A stretch of 40,019 nucleotides of DNA, from assembly GCA_964409335.1 (NCBI GenBank), contig CAYPCW010000022.1, positions 1-40,019 of the forward strand, written 5' to 3'. Position numbers and translations under genes: made by a program. Shown here piece after piece: positions 31,159 through 39,286 of the stretch; position 1 is the first letter of the stretch, and every line of letters starts with the position of its first letter. This DNA is from JABMOW01 sp964409335 (GTDB lineage: Bacteria > Fidelibacterota > Marinisomatia > SCGC-AAA003-L08 > JACNLC01). The notes below the pieces were generated by a model. That model worked only from the letters and a program-made list of their open reading frames with translations. It was not told the DNA's origin and ran no database searches.

Positions 31159-31783
31159 TTTGCCAAAGTTCAACCCATCTTTTGAACGGTTTAAAATCAA
31201 TATTTTCTTTTGTCCAATCAATAGGTATTTTCAATGTTTTTTCGTGGATTGCCAAATTGTTTAATCCTTCTGCTGACATTTCAACTCCTCTCGGATTAGT
31301 TCCTTCCACTGGAAGTTTTATATATTTCTCTCTTCCGAGTTTGTTAAAAATTTCTTCTTGAATCTCACGCGGAATATAGAAAAAATCGCCACCATTATTC
31401 CAATTTATTTGCACCAATACTATATCGCAAGATGGATGGTAATTGTTCAAAAATTCCATTGCCTTAACTCTGTCAACTGTCCAAATCAATTTTACTCCAC
31501 CTAAATTTTTTCCTGTAATTGTCTTGATAGAAATAGAATTATTAAAAACCTTTACATCTATTTCTGCTTGTGTAGTTGGGATTTCTGTCTGAACATTTTC
31601 CTCTCCAAACTTGTAAATAAAAAGAGAAACAATAATTTTTTCCCTCACAGTTCCAACCTCCATCCCTATTTTTCCTGCTCTTGAACTTTCTAATTCGGCA
31701 AGTTGAAATAATTTTGGTAATTTATTTTGAATTTTAGCAATTGTATTTAGGTCTTCAAAAACCTCTTTTATTCTTCTGTCCAT
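31151..31783 (-). CDS. Type II restriction endonuclease, ThaI-like
   Basis: 210 aa. The pattern KIGMEVGTVREKIIVSLFIY, TTQAEIDVKVFNNSISIKTIT, CDIVLVQINW, FFYIPREIQEE and the ending RWVELW resembles the ThaI family (CGCG-cutting) as I recall it; this is from memory, without a search. IDV and SIK in the second segment could be a D...xK nuclease site. It overlaps the methyltransferase start, the usual arrangement of a type II pair. Its own start is 32 bp after the zinc-binding hypothetical. Confidence 0.6.
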   Translation of the reverse strand: MDRRIKEVFEDLNTIAKIQNKLPKLFQLAELESSRAGKIGMEVGTVREKIIVSLFIYKFGEENVQTEIPTTQAEIDVKVFNNSISIKTITGKNLGGVKLIWTVDRVKAMEFLNNYHPSCDIVLVQINWNNGGDFFYIPREIQEEIFNKLGREKYIKLPVEGTNPRGVEMSAEGLNNLAIHEKTLKIPIDWTKENIDFKPFKRWVELWQND

Positions 31784-31815
31784 TTTTAATTCGTGTTTAT
31801 TCTTTCATTTTCTAA

Positions 31816-32208
31816 TTACTTTACCGAAGTTTTTATCCTTTTTCTCTTTCGTAAGTGTGAAAATACTTCTTGAATAACAGAATTTATATTTTCAGGATTT
31901 ATCGTTCTTTCCCTGATATTTTTATACGGGAAATATTGATGCCAACCGCAACAACCTGATGCCCGCACCGATATTGTTACGATGTCGTTGGTTTTATCAG
32001 TTTTCATTCCATAAAAAAACGGACCTGGGTTTTTATGATGCGGTCTGTAACAAAGGGGACATACCCATTTAGCGGGTACCTGTTTGTTCCAGTCAGGGAA
32101 AAATTCCTTGCTTACTTCCATAATCAGTATATCTTCTTTTTCTTCAGTAGGGCTTACGAATTTTTGTATAGAAGAACATTTGGTTTCCGTTCTCTTTGTT
32201 CGTTTCAT
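31816..32208 (-). CDS. Hypothetical zinc-binding protein within R-M module 1
   Basis: 130 aa, unrecognised. A central CPLCYRPHHKNPG and a later SGCCGWHQYFPY give Cys and His pairs that could hold a zinc ion. The N-terminus is lysine/threonine-rich, and the C-terminus is basic (RKRKRIKTSVK), suggesting nucleic-acid binding. It starts one base after the stop of the upstream gene, so the two are coupled and probably work together with the restriction system. Confidence 0.6.
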   Translation of the reverse strand: MKRTKRTETKCSSIQKFVSPTEEKEDILIMEVSKEFFPDWNKQVPAKWVCPLCYRPHHKNPGPFFYGMKTDKTNDIVTISVRASGCCGWHQYFPYKNIRERTINPENINSVIQEVFSHLRKRKRIKTSVK

Positions 32209-32209
32209 T

Positions 32210-33070
32210 TTAGTTTCGGATTAAGGTTAAGAATTTTTCTGCTTTTGCTATGTCAGTAGCTTCTTGGCTTGCAATTCGGATTATTTCTCCCAATTTCAAT
32301 TTTGAAATCATTGAAGAAAAATAATTCATATCGTTTTCTACAAGTTCTTTACATAGTTGTAAAATCGTTTCTGTCGTTTGGATTGTTTGAAACCCTTTCT
32401 TGGGAGTAACTTTAACAAAATCACTGTTGGTCGGTTTTGGATTTAACGACCAAAAACCTTGAATAACACCCGAAGTTTTTAAGAAGTCAACTTTTTTTAT
32501 GTAACTGTCTGTTATCGGGCTGTTACCTAAAATTATTATTGGGATTTTTGTTGAGGCAATTCCTGAAACACGAATGTTAATTGACTTTCCTATAGCTTTT
32601 AGCATTGAGTCGGAGCGAAGTAAAGCGGGATTACCTTTGTGTTGCTTGTAATCGCCAACGAAATTCACTTTGTTTGGTTGAATGAATTTGTAATTGGATA
32701 CAACACTCATTTTTATTTCAAAAAGTATTTTGATGTCCTCTGCTCGTTGGTTAACAGAGTTCTTTGTGCAGAAAGCAAGGTCAGCACCTGATTGTCGTGA
32801 AAGTCCAAGTTCATCACACACAACACTGTTTACAGCATAAAGTCCTAATTCTTTTGAAATAGGTTCAAAAAGAGTTTTACTCCACTTTTCGGTGAACTGC
32901 CCGATGAGTGAGTTTCTGCTTTGTAAAGTTTGTCCTTCTGCGTCTGCTCCTTTTGGAACATATGCGAAATACCCACCTTGTAAGTTGTAAAATAATTGTT
33001 CGGGTGAAGCAAAATTCTTTAATGCTTCCGTAAAAAATTGTATTTCAGTATCGTTATTCCAAAGTGTCAT
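32210..33070 (-). CDS. Putative PD-(D/E)xK nuclease or R-M-associated protein
   Basis: 286 aa, first gene of module 1. The segment QSGADLAFCTK, then ILFEIKMSVVSNYKF gives D-x(n)-E-x-K spacing typical of a PD-(D/E)xK nuclease core, flanked by VVCDELGLSR. A second hydrophobic strand (IPIIILGNSPITDS) and a helical C-terminus follow. I cannot name its family. It might be a second endonuclease, a specificity partner, or an unrelated defence nuclease sharing the operon. Confidence 0.6.
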   Translation of the reverse strand: MTLWNNDTEIQFFTEALKNFASPEQLFYNLQGGYFAYVPKGADAEGQTLQSRNSLIGQFTEKWSKTLFEPISKELGLYAVNSVVCDELGLSRQSGADLAFCTKNSVNQRAEDIKILFEIKMSVVSNYKFIQPNKVNFVGDYKQHKGNPALLRSDSMLKAIGKSINIRVSGIASTKIPIIILGNSPITDSYIKKVDFLKTSGVIQGFWSLNPKPTNSDFVKVTPKKGFQTIQTTETILQLCKELVENDMNYFSSMISKLKLGEIIRIASQEATDIAKAEKFLTLIRN

Positions 33071-33129
33071 AATATTTCATTTTTACAAAGATAGTCATTT
33101 TATTGCGATTTCTGTTTTTCTTGCCATAA

Positions 33130-33270
33130 CCGCTAACGTTTTCGGGCTTTGCGTTGGTGGGCTTTTGAAACCGTAAACTGTCTGCCAGCACCAATCTTTA
33201 TTAATTGCTCAAATGTTTCTATTTGCACTGTCCGCCCACTAACGCAAAACCCGTGTTACCGGCTGGGCTT
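33130..33270. repeat. Long imperfect inverted repeat between the two R-M modules (attC-like?)
   Basis: Arms of 20 bp at 33143-33162 and 33234-33253 pair at 18 of 20 positions around a 71-bp loop. Outside them, CCGCTAACG (33130-33138) faces GTTACCGG (about 33255-33262) as an extension. It starts about 60 bp before module 1's first start codon and ends about 13 bp after the module 2 endonuclease stop. The position just past a stop codon and the folded-arm layout recall integron attC sites, though the GTTRRRY core is not clear. Confidence 0.65.
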
Positions 33271-33282
33271 CTTGTCTGTCCG

Positions 33283-33897
33283 TTATGGTTCAATGCCTAA
33301 TATCAGTAATGGAACTGGTGGACTATTTCGTCCTTGTCTCATTACATTATAAACTTCGCCTTCATAGTAAGCGACACCACTACTCATTTGAGCTTGCATT
33401 TTCTTTGTCGGTAAAATTTCAATACCAAGGTTGATTTTACCACCAGAATAGAAAAGCATATATTTTACAAACAAGTCAAACGCAACAAAAGCATACTTAC
33501 CAAATTGCATTTCGACAGCAATTTTATCTTTAACAAAGTCCGTTTGATTGTAACTGTAAATTGGTTCCTTCTCGCCATTCTCAACAAGAAATTCTTTTTG
33601 TTCTTTGGCAGACATTAAAACGCTTTTTCCCATTAATTCACGGTCAAGCGTTATATAATAGTTGTATCTGCTTTCTTCCCATTTTCGTTTATAGAAAGCG
33701 TCATTGAATGCTTTATTTAAGTCAATGGGAGAAAGCAACGAGTTTCCAATTTTCCTTTTCTCTTTGCTTATTTTTGTTCTAAAAGTATCTGCGTCAATGC
33801 TGGCAATGACGTCCTTAATTTCTTGATATAGTTTATTGTGGTGAACGATTAGATATTCTTCTCCGTTCAAGTGCGAATACTTTTGTGCTATTTTCAT
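33283..33897 (-). CDS. Type II restriction endonuclease, BglII/BstYI family, R-M module 2
   Basis: 204 aa. The active-site segment NQTDFVKDKIAVEMQFGKY has D120, E129 and Q131. The D-x8-E-x-Q spacing is the same as D84, E93, Q95 of BglII (established). AFDLFVKYMLFYSGGKINLG and IEILPTKKMQAQM further fit the family. BglII and BstYI cut sites with a GATC core, so this enzyme may too (inference). Its ATG overlaps the stop of the methyltransferase, forming a tight pair. Confidence 0.82.
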   Translation of the reverse strand: MKIAQKYSHLNGEEYLIVHHNKLYQEIKDVIASIDADTFRTKISKEKRKIGNSLLSPIDLNKAFNDAFYKRKWEESRYNYYITLDRELMGKSVLMSAKEQKEFLVENGEKEPIYSYNQTDFVKDKIAVEMQFGKYAFVAFDLFVKYMLFYSGGKINLGIEILPTKKMQAQMSSGVAYYEGEVYNVMRQGRNSPPVPLLILGIEP

Positions 33898-34862
33898 TTA
33901 TGTCCGTTTGTTCCGTTGCCATTTGCAAATGAAAGTTCCAACCATTCCTTTGGAATTTGGGCAACCTTGTCTTTACCTGTTGGTTTATGGATTGGTTTAT
34001 TAATTGGTCTAATTTTTAATTTCCCTTCTTTTAAATCTTCAATTCTTTGATTGGCGATTTTGCAATAATCTTTTTCCTTTTCAATGCCCATTCCGTTTCG
34101 ATTATTTTTTATTGCACCAATGACTGTTGAGCCAACTCCTGAAAAAGGGTCAAGAACCCAGCTATCTTCGTTTGTCAATGCCAACACACAACGTTCAACG
34201 AGTTCTATTGGAAATTGACAAGGATGGTCTGTTTTTTCAGGATGATTAGATTTAACATTTGGAATGTCCCACATAGCTCTGTCCCAGTCCTGTTCAATTA
34301 TCTCCCAAATGTCACTTGGATTTTTACCTAATGGGTTTCCAGATGGCTGTCCTTTCTTCGGACCTTTGAAATGCAGTTTTCCTGGATATTTAGATGGAAC
34401 TCTAACATTGTCAAGATTAAAAATATAGTCGTCTGTTTTGCTGAACCAAAGTATAGTTTCGTAACGACCACTAAAACGATTGCTTGCGTGAAGTCCGTGT
34501 CCGAAATGCCACACAATACGGTTGCGAAGTTTTAGTCCGTGTTTCTTGAATATTTGGTAGTAAAATATGTCAAGAGGGAAAATTTCTCCTTTGTCAACGT
34601 AGTTACCTACCTGCCAACAAAGATTTCCTTTGTCGGATAGTGTCCTTACAAGTTCAGATATGATTTCTTCTTGTGTTTCAAGGTATTTCTCAATACTCGT
34701 TTTGGTCTCATATGATTTGCCCACATTGTAGGGTGGAGAAGTCAAAATGAGGTCAAATTTGCCGTCTTCAATTTTTTTGAGAACGGACAAGCAGTCACCG
34801 TTTTTAATAGCATAGTCGGTGTCTGGGCTTATGTAGTTAAATAGTGGTTCTTTTACTCTCAT
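33894..34862 (-). CDS. DNA methyltransferase (beta class), R-M module 2
   Basis: 322 aa. Motif IV LTSPPYNVGKSYE (TSPPY at 41-45) precedes motif I LDPFSGVGSTV (DPFSGVGST at 238-246), the beta-class order for N4-cytosine or N6-adenine methylation. A middle segment with HFGHGLHASNRFSGRYET and MWDIPNVKSNHPEKTDHPCQ is typical of the family. The tail after residue 290 contains INKPIHKPTGKDK and looks like a late extension. The partner is the overlapping BglII-type endonuclease. Confidence 0.93.
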   Translation of the reverse strand: MRVKEPLFNYISPDTDYAIKNGDCLSVLKKIEDGKFDLILTSPPYNVGKSYETKTSIEKYLETQEEIISELVRTLSDKGNLCWQVGNYVDKGEIFPLDIFYYQIFKKHGLKLRNRIVWHFGHGLHASNRFSGRYETILWFSKTDDYIFNLDNVRVPSKYPGKLHFKGPKKGQPSGNPLGKNPSDIWEIIEQDWDRAMWDIPNVKSNHPEKTDHPCQFPIELVERCVLALTNEDSWVLDPFSGVGSTVIGAIKNNRNGMGIEKEKDYCKIANQRIEDLKEGKLKIRPINKPIHKPTGKDKVAQIPKEWLELSFANGNGTNGHK

Positions 34863-34983
34863 TTTCTTTGTCCTAAGTTATTTAGCAAAATTACTTTTTT
34901 AATTGTTTGAATGTCTCAAAATTGTCCCGAAGTTGTCAACGGTTTTGTTGTTGGTTCGGGTTTTCCAGCCTTGCCGGTAACTT

Positions 34984-35040
34984 GTTTATATCCGATATAA
35001 ACTATCGGTTATCTACCATAATTTATGTAGATAACCGATA
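34984..35040. repeat. Two adjoining perfect palindromes
   Basis: GTTTATATC-C-GATATAAAC (34984-35002) is directly followed by TATCGGTTATCTAC (35003-35016), a 10-bp loop and GTAGATAACCGATA (35027-35040), both perfect. They lie between the second methyltransferase and a tyrosine-recombinase remnant. Neither is followed by a T tract. Recombinase binding or an attachment site is possible, as is a bidirectional terminator. Confidence 0.8.
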
Positions 35041-35094
35041 AAGTGTTTCGGTTTATTTATTTTCAAATGTAGTTAAAATTATCATATTTATAAA

Positions 35095-35271
35095 TCATCT
35101 AACGGGCTTTTTATTGGGTCGAAAACCTTCGTGGTAATAATGGGTATAGACTTCAGTGGTTTTACTGCTTTTGTGTCCTGGCAATACCTGAATGTACTTC
35201 AAATCCGTTCCCGGTTCTGGGACATGGGCGGTAAGCATTGGTTTCAACATATGCGTAGCCATACTTTTACG
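35095..35271 (-). pseudogene. C-terminal remnant of a tyrosine recombinase/integrase
   Basis: The frame reads RKSMATHML, then PEPGTDLKYIQVLPGHKSSK and TTEVYTHYYHEG before a TGA stop at 35095-35097. This matches the box II end of Xer/phage-type integrases, where RHSFATHLLE, GTDLRYIQELLGHKSS and TTEIYTH are usual. The catalytic GH histidine and the TTEVYTH tyrosine are kept. The part before RKSMATH is missing, and about ten residues (KPMLTAHVPE) look inserted. The gene is thus decayed. It sits just inside the right edge of the island and may be the element's former integrase. Confidence 0.85.
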
Positions 35272-35380
35272 GTTTCCACGGTTTGAAGATCACCTTGTTT
35301 TTAGGGGTTACACTGAATACATGGTAAGTTATTACAAATATATCTGTTCACAAATAATTATATCACCCGGTGTCCGGTCC

Positions 35381-35515
35381 TTATTCAGAAACGGTAATTT
35401 CGGTTGGACGGCACCCGTGCCGTAAGCCGGCTGGATGCTTAACCCCTTTCAACTCCGACTGAATTTCAGCAACGATCGTTAGTGCAATCTCTCCCGGGGA
35501 TTCGGCGGCATCCAT
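35381..35515 (-). pseudogene. XdhC-like C-terminal fragment
   Basis: 44 codons reading MDAAESPGEIALTIVAEIQ, then SELKGVKHPAGLRHG before TAA at 35381-35383. The first part matches the conserved C-terminal G-x-D-x-G-A-x-(T/S)-P-E-E-I-A-x-S-I-x-A-E of XdhC/CoxI maturation proteins. The preceding catalytic part is absent, with a stop codon upstream in frame. Composition is GC-rich and host-like, so the true right boundary of the foreign DNA may be near 35380. Confidence 0.5.
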
Positions 35516-35536
35516 ACCTGACCAGTGATTGGAGCC

Positions 35537-35779
35537 GGGTTCTCATGGCGCCGGTGATGGGGAGTTCATTTTCCTCCACTGCATCTATAATAATTTCGCA
35601 ATGCGGGACCGGAACCCCAACACTCCGGGATAAGAGAATTCCATGGGCAGTCGGCTTGACCGTCACCGCGTGTCATTCCGGTTCTTTCGGACAAGACCTG
35701 GTAATCTGCAGGACAGCTACCACTTTCTGATGTATCGAAACGACCCTTGTGATCCTCATTTTCAGCCATCATTCACATA
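35537..35779. repeat. Right copy of 243-bp direct repeat bounding the island
   Basis: Identical to 10133-10375 apart from three substitutions, same orientation, no gaps. It separates the island with its recombinase remnant from upp and the efflux operon. The copy has host-like GC. Confidence 0.9.
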
Positions 35780-35979
35780 GGGTATCTTTGATAAATTTCG
35801 ATTGCTGACAATACAAACAAAGGGGAAATATCACAGACGAACACCGGATTTTCAATGGCAATCTAACGATATTGAAACCGGGAAGTTTTTGAATTATCAA
35901 TTTAAATCATGATGTTAAAACGGCCATTAATTCAGTTTTATAATTGGGGTTGTCGATCTTATTCTGACACCGGAAATTT
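35780..35979 (+). promoter_or_regulatory. Region upstream of upp with a candidate sigma-70 promoter
   Basis: TATAAT lies at 35939-35944, with TTAAAA at 35915-35920 as a weak -35 (18-bp spacing). The leader to the upp ATG would be about 30 nt. The rest of the 200 bp shows no gene or strong repeat. Confidence 0.4.
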
Positions 35980-36603
35980 ATGACTAACATTCACATTATC
36001 TCGCATCCGCTTCTACACCATTCTCTGACCATTATCAGAAAGAAGGAGACAGATACGGAACATTTCCGGCGGCATACCGCCATAGTCTCCCAGATCATGA
36101 TCATGGAAGCCACCCGGGAGATTCCATTATATGATGAAGATATCGAAACCCCTCTGGGCGTCATGAAAGGCAAATTGATCCGGGATAATATCATATTTGT
36201 CCCGGTGCTGCGGGCGGGATTGTCAATGCTTTTCCCGGCACGGGATTTTCTGCCTTGGGCGCCGGTCGGTTTCATCGGACTGGAACGGGACGAGCAAACG
36301 GCGATTGCCCACGAATACTACCAAAAATTTCCCTTCGATCTGAGGGATAAACATATTATAGTGTTAGATCCCATGCTGGCAACCGGAGGTTCTCTCGTGG
36401 ATACGATTTCTGCACTGCGCAAGAAAGGCGCCGAATCTATTACCGCCGTGTGTATCGTAGCGGCGCCGGAAGGGATCAATCATCTCACGGAAATCTTCCC
36501 CGACGTGGATATCTTCGTTGCGGCAATCGATTCTCATCTGAATCCGGATAAGTATATTTTCCCCGGTTTGGGAGATTATGGCGACCGGTATTTTAATACC
36601 TGA
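35980..36603 (+). CDS. upp: Uracil phosphoribosyltransferase
   Basis: Salvages uracil to UMP using PRPP. The 207-aa length is usual. IISHPLLHHSLTIIRKKET at the N-terminus, FVPVLRAGLSMLFPA, the PRPP-binding loop VLDPMLATGGSLVDTI and the uracil-site end FPGLGDYGDRYF are all present. It is a single gene, with about 200 bp upstream and 225 bp downstream. Confidence 0.97.
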   Translation: MTNIHIISHPLLHHSLTIIRKKETDTEHFRRHTAIVSQIMIMEATREIPLYDEDIETPLGVMKGKLIRDNIIFVPVLRAGLSMLFPARDFLPWAPVGFIGLERDEQTAIAHEYYQKFPFDLRDKHIIVLDPMLATGGSLVDTISALRKKGAESITAVCIVAAPEGINHLTEIFPDVDIFVAAIDSHLNPDKYIFPGLGDYGDRYFNT

Positions 36604-36828
36604 TTTATTAATATTTTTACATATCACCGGTTCGCTTAAAAATTTGTGGACGGTTCTGCCTTCTTTTACTTATCCCGTATTTTTTTTGCCAACCATTTCT
36701 CCGGATTTCTGTTATTATGCTACGTATGCTGAAAATGTCTGAAACTTTAGTTGTATTTTTTGTACCAAAAACTTTGATCCATGACAATTCCGGATCATAA
36801 TTTTAAACTTATAATTCAGGAACACCAT
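36604..36828. other. Intergenic region between upp and the efflux operon
   Basis: 225 bp with no gene. It should hold the efflux-operon promoter, but I cannot point to clear boxes. T-rich runs (about 36670-36690) may help end upp transcription, although no stable hairpin was found. Confidence 0.4.
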
Positions 36829-38109
36829 ATGAGAATAACTATTTTCTTTTTAATATATTTTACCATCGCTATGGGTTCGAATCCATTGAATTGTAGTGAA
36901 GCGATTGCACGCGCATTAAAAAATAATCCCCAACATCAACGGATTAAATTTGATAAAGACATCGCCGGCTATCAAAAATGGCAGTCATTCTCCAACCGAT
37001 TGCCGTCTCTGAACGCCGGTTATACAAAAATCCGAAATAATACGGAAATTGTTTTCCCGATCGATTCCACAACCACTGCTACCATCCAGCCTCTGATCAT
37101 GGGTCAGGAATCCATTGATATCACCTGGCCGCTATTCACCGGAGGGACACTTCAAAGCGCACAAAAAATAGCATCAAAATCCATAGAGATTTCTGGACTC
37201 ATGGTAACCGAAAGTCGTGAGTACACCAAATTAGAAACCATCAGGGCATATTATAATCTGATCAAGATGGATGGCATCCTTTCCATTAGTGAAGCCGCCC
37301 GCGATCTGGTGGAAGAAAATGCGAAGATGGTGAACCGGATGTTCGACCTGGGACTCCTTCAGAAGAAGGATGTTTTAAGGGCGCAGGTGAGTTTAACCGA
37401 AATCAGTCAGCAGATACAACAGGCAAAACAGGGGGTGAAAATGTCTCAGATTTCTCTGAACATGATCATGGGCGAACCCCTCGGCGCCGGGTTTGACCTG
37501 GATGACCGGATCCCGGAGATTCACCTTGAACAGACCATCGATGAATTAATGGATCATGCACTACAGAATCGTTCCGCACTGCAGTCTGCCAGAATCGGGA
37601 CGGATGTGGCAAATTTAGGGGTCAAAGCCACCCGGGGGTCGCTCTATCCCTCCGTTGCGGGAATATTTCACTGGCAAAGGGATTCCGAAGCATCTCTCTT
37701 AGCCGGTGAAAATGATTCCTGGCGCGCCATGGTCAATGTTTCCTTTGACCTCCCGCTTGGGATGTCAAATCAGGCAAACCATCAAATCGCCAAGGCTCAG
37801 TACCGACAAAGTCAGTACTCGCTGATCGAAGCTGAAAACAAGATCAGAATGGAAGCTGAAGCGAATTATCTGCAGTACCAACTCATGAAAAGTTCACTTA
37901 CCCTGGCGGCGCAACAGGTGTCGGCAGCCACTGAAAATTATGAAGCCGTGGTATCCGGGTTTGAACTGGGTGACAGCAACCAGATTGAGCTTATCGACGC
38001 ACGGAACATTTTATATAATGCCCGGGTCAATCTCGTGAATACTCAAATTGATCATGCCATATCCTATTATCAGTTAATGGTCAGTGGCGGATATTCAATC
38101 CAGTTTTAA
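36829..38109 (+). CDS. TolC-family outer membrane efflux protein
   Basis: 426 aa from the ATG at 36829 (MRITIFFLIYFTIAMGS), chosen because it gives a proper signal peptide and has AGGA just upstream. An earlier in-frame ATG at 36781 would put a charged leader in front. The mature part begins LNCSEAIARALKNNPQHQR, the usual TolC repeat start, with long helices (QISQQIQQAKQGVKMSQISLN; LTLAAQQVSAATENYEAVV) and two halves. It forms the outer-membrane duct for the adaptor and pump that follow. Confidence 0.92.
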   Translation: MRITIFFLIYFTIAMGSNPLNCSEAIARALKNNPQHQRIKFDKDIAGYQKWQSFSNRLPSLNAGYTKIRNNTEIVFPIDSTTTATIQPLIMGQESIDITWPLFTGGTLQSAQKIASKSIEISGLMVTESREYTKLETIRAYYNLIKMDGILSISEAARDLVEENAKMVNRMFDLGLLQKKDVLRAQVSLTEISQQIQQAKQGVKMSQISLNMIMGEPLGAGFDLDDRIPEIHLEQTIDELMDHALQNRSALQSARIGTDVANLGVKATRGSLYPSVAGIFHWQRDSEASLLAGENDSWRAMVNVSFDLPLGMSNQANHQIAKAQYRQSQYSLIEAENKIRMEAEANYLQYQLMKSSLTLAAQQVSAATENYEAVVSGFELGDSNQIELIDARNILYNARVNLVNTQIDHAISYYQLMVSGGYSIQF

Positions 38110-38143
38110 TAAACCTTAAATTTCAATAAGTTAAGAGGTAATC

Positions 38144-39259
38144 GTGTTAAAAAAATTATTCCTACCCGCACTGATAATGCTCCTGATCGCGTGTCAGGGA
38201 AAATCGGAGAGTATGTCTGAATCTGAAAAAGGCACTCTCGTTGATGTGGTGAAAATCGATACAGAAATGGCAAATTCATTTTTGGAATTTTCCGGTGTCC
38301 TTCAACCCATTTCACAGGTGAATGTGTTCCCGGAAGCTGCCGGTAAAATCGAATACATCCGTAAATTTGAAGGTGACAAAGTCAACTCCGGGGATGTTCT
38401 GGCACATATTGAAGACCAGGATTATCAGGTCGGATTCGACCAGGCAAATGCCGCATTTCAACTGGCCACAGCCAATTTAGAAAACGCTACATCCAACTTT
38501 GATCGCCAGGCGAAGTTAAAGAATGAAGGATTTGCGTCTCAGGCCGCCCTGGAGGGGGTGGAAACAGCATATAAGATTGCTTCAGCGCAGGCGGATCAGG
38601 CTGAAGCGGCGATGAACCTCGCAAAATTACAACTTGCACGGACGTACATTACCACCCCAATCTCAGCGTATATTTTTTCCAGAGCCATTGAAATCGGACA
38701 GTTTGTCTCGATGGCCGCCCCCGCATATGTCGTCCAGGATATTCACCGGTTGAAAGTAAATCTGTCCGTGAACGAATTTAATCTGATGAATATCGGAAAT
38801 CAATCGAAAGTTGTGGTTCGTTCGAATCATTTGCCGCATCGAATATTTTATGGAAAAGTAGCATTCATCAGCCAATCCGCATCTGCAGATGGAGGATTTC
38901 CACTGAGGATCGAGCTGGATAATTCTGATCTATCGCTATTGGCCGGCTGGACGGTTTCTATCGAAATCTATGAGCCAAAATCCAAAGCGCAGGTCGCCAT
39001 CCCCGGCAAAGCGATGATGAAAAAAAGTGGTCACTGGGTTGCATACACGGTGAAAGACGGTATCGCCACTGAAAAAAAAATAGACCTGACTTCCCACATC
39101 CGGGAAAAGGTATATGTCCGTTCGGGACTGGATGCCGGCGAACTGGTCATCGTCAATGGCCAGGAATATTGTAAGTCCGGTGAACCGGTAGAGTTGAACA
39201 GGGAATGGACATCCCTCAATGAATATTTACAGGATAACCAGGATCAGTCCCGCCCTTAG
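38144..39259 (+). CDS. RND efflux periplasmic adaptor (membrane fusion protein), lipoprotein
   Basis: 371 aa, starting with GTG after AAGAGGT. The signal peptide KKLFLPALIMLLIAC ends in a lipobox (LLIAC), so the protein is a lipid-anchored adaptor. The barrel-sandwich segments ISQVNVFPEAAGKIEYI and NSGDVLAHIEDQDY, the helical hairpin (QAKLKNEGFASQAALEGVE) and ARTYITTPISAYI are typical of AcrA/MexA-type proteins. It bridges the TolC-type duct and the RND pump encoded on either side. Confidence 0.93.
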   Translation: MLKKLFLPALIMLLIACQGKSESMSESEKGTLVDVVKIDTEMANSFLEFSGVLQPISQVNVFPEAAGKIEYIRKFEGDKVNSGDVLAHIEDQDYQVGFDQANAAFQLATANLENATSNFDRQAKLKNEGFASQAALEGVETAYKIASAQADQAEAAMNLAKLQLARTYITTPISAYIFSRAIEIGQFVSMAAPAYVVQDIHRLKVNLSVNEFNLMNIGNQSKVVVRSNHLPHRIFYGKVAFISQSASADGGFPLRIELDNSDLSLLAGWTVSIEIYEPKSKAQVAIPGKAMMKKSGHWVAYTVKDGIATEKKIDLTSHIREKVYVRSGLDAGELVIVNGQEYCKSGEPVELNREWTSLNEYLQDNQDQSRP

Positions 39260-39286
39260 CCATATCCATATAAAAGGACATTTTTC

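Noticed and set aside
31159..31221. Upstream start for methyltransferase of module 1
   Set aside because: It would overlap the endonuclease by about 70 bp; ATG 31158 gives the usual ATGATTAA overlap.
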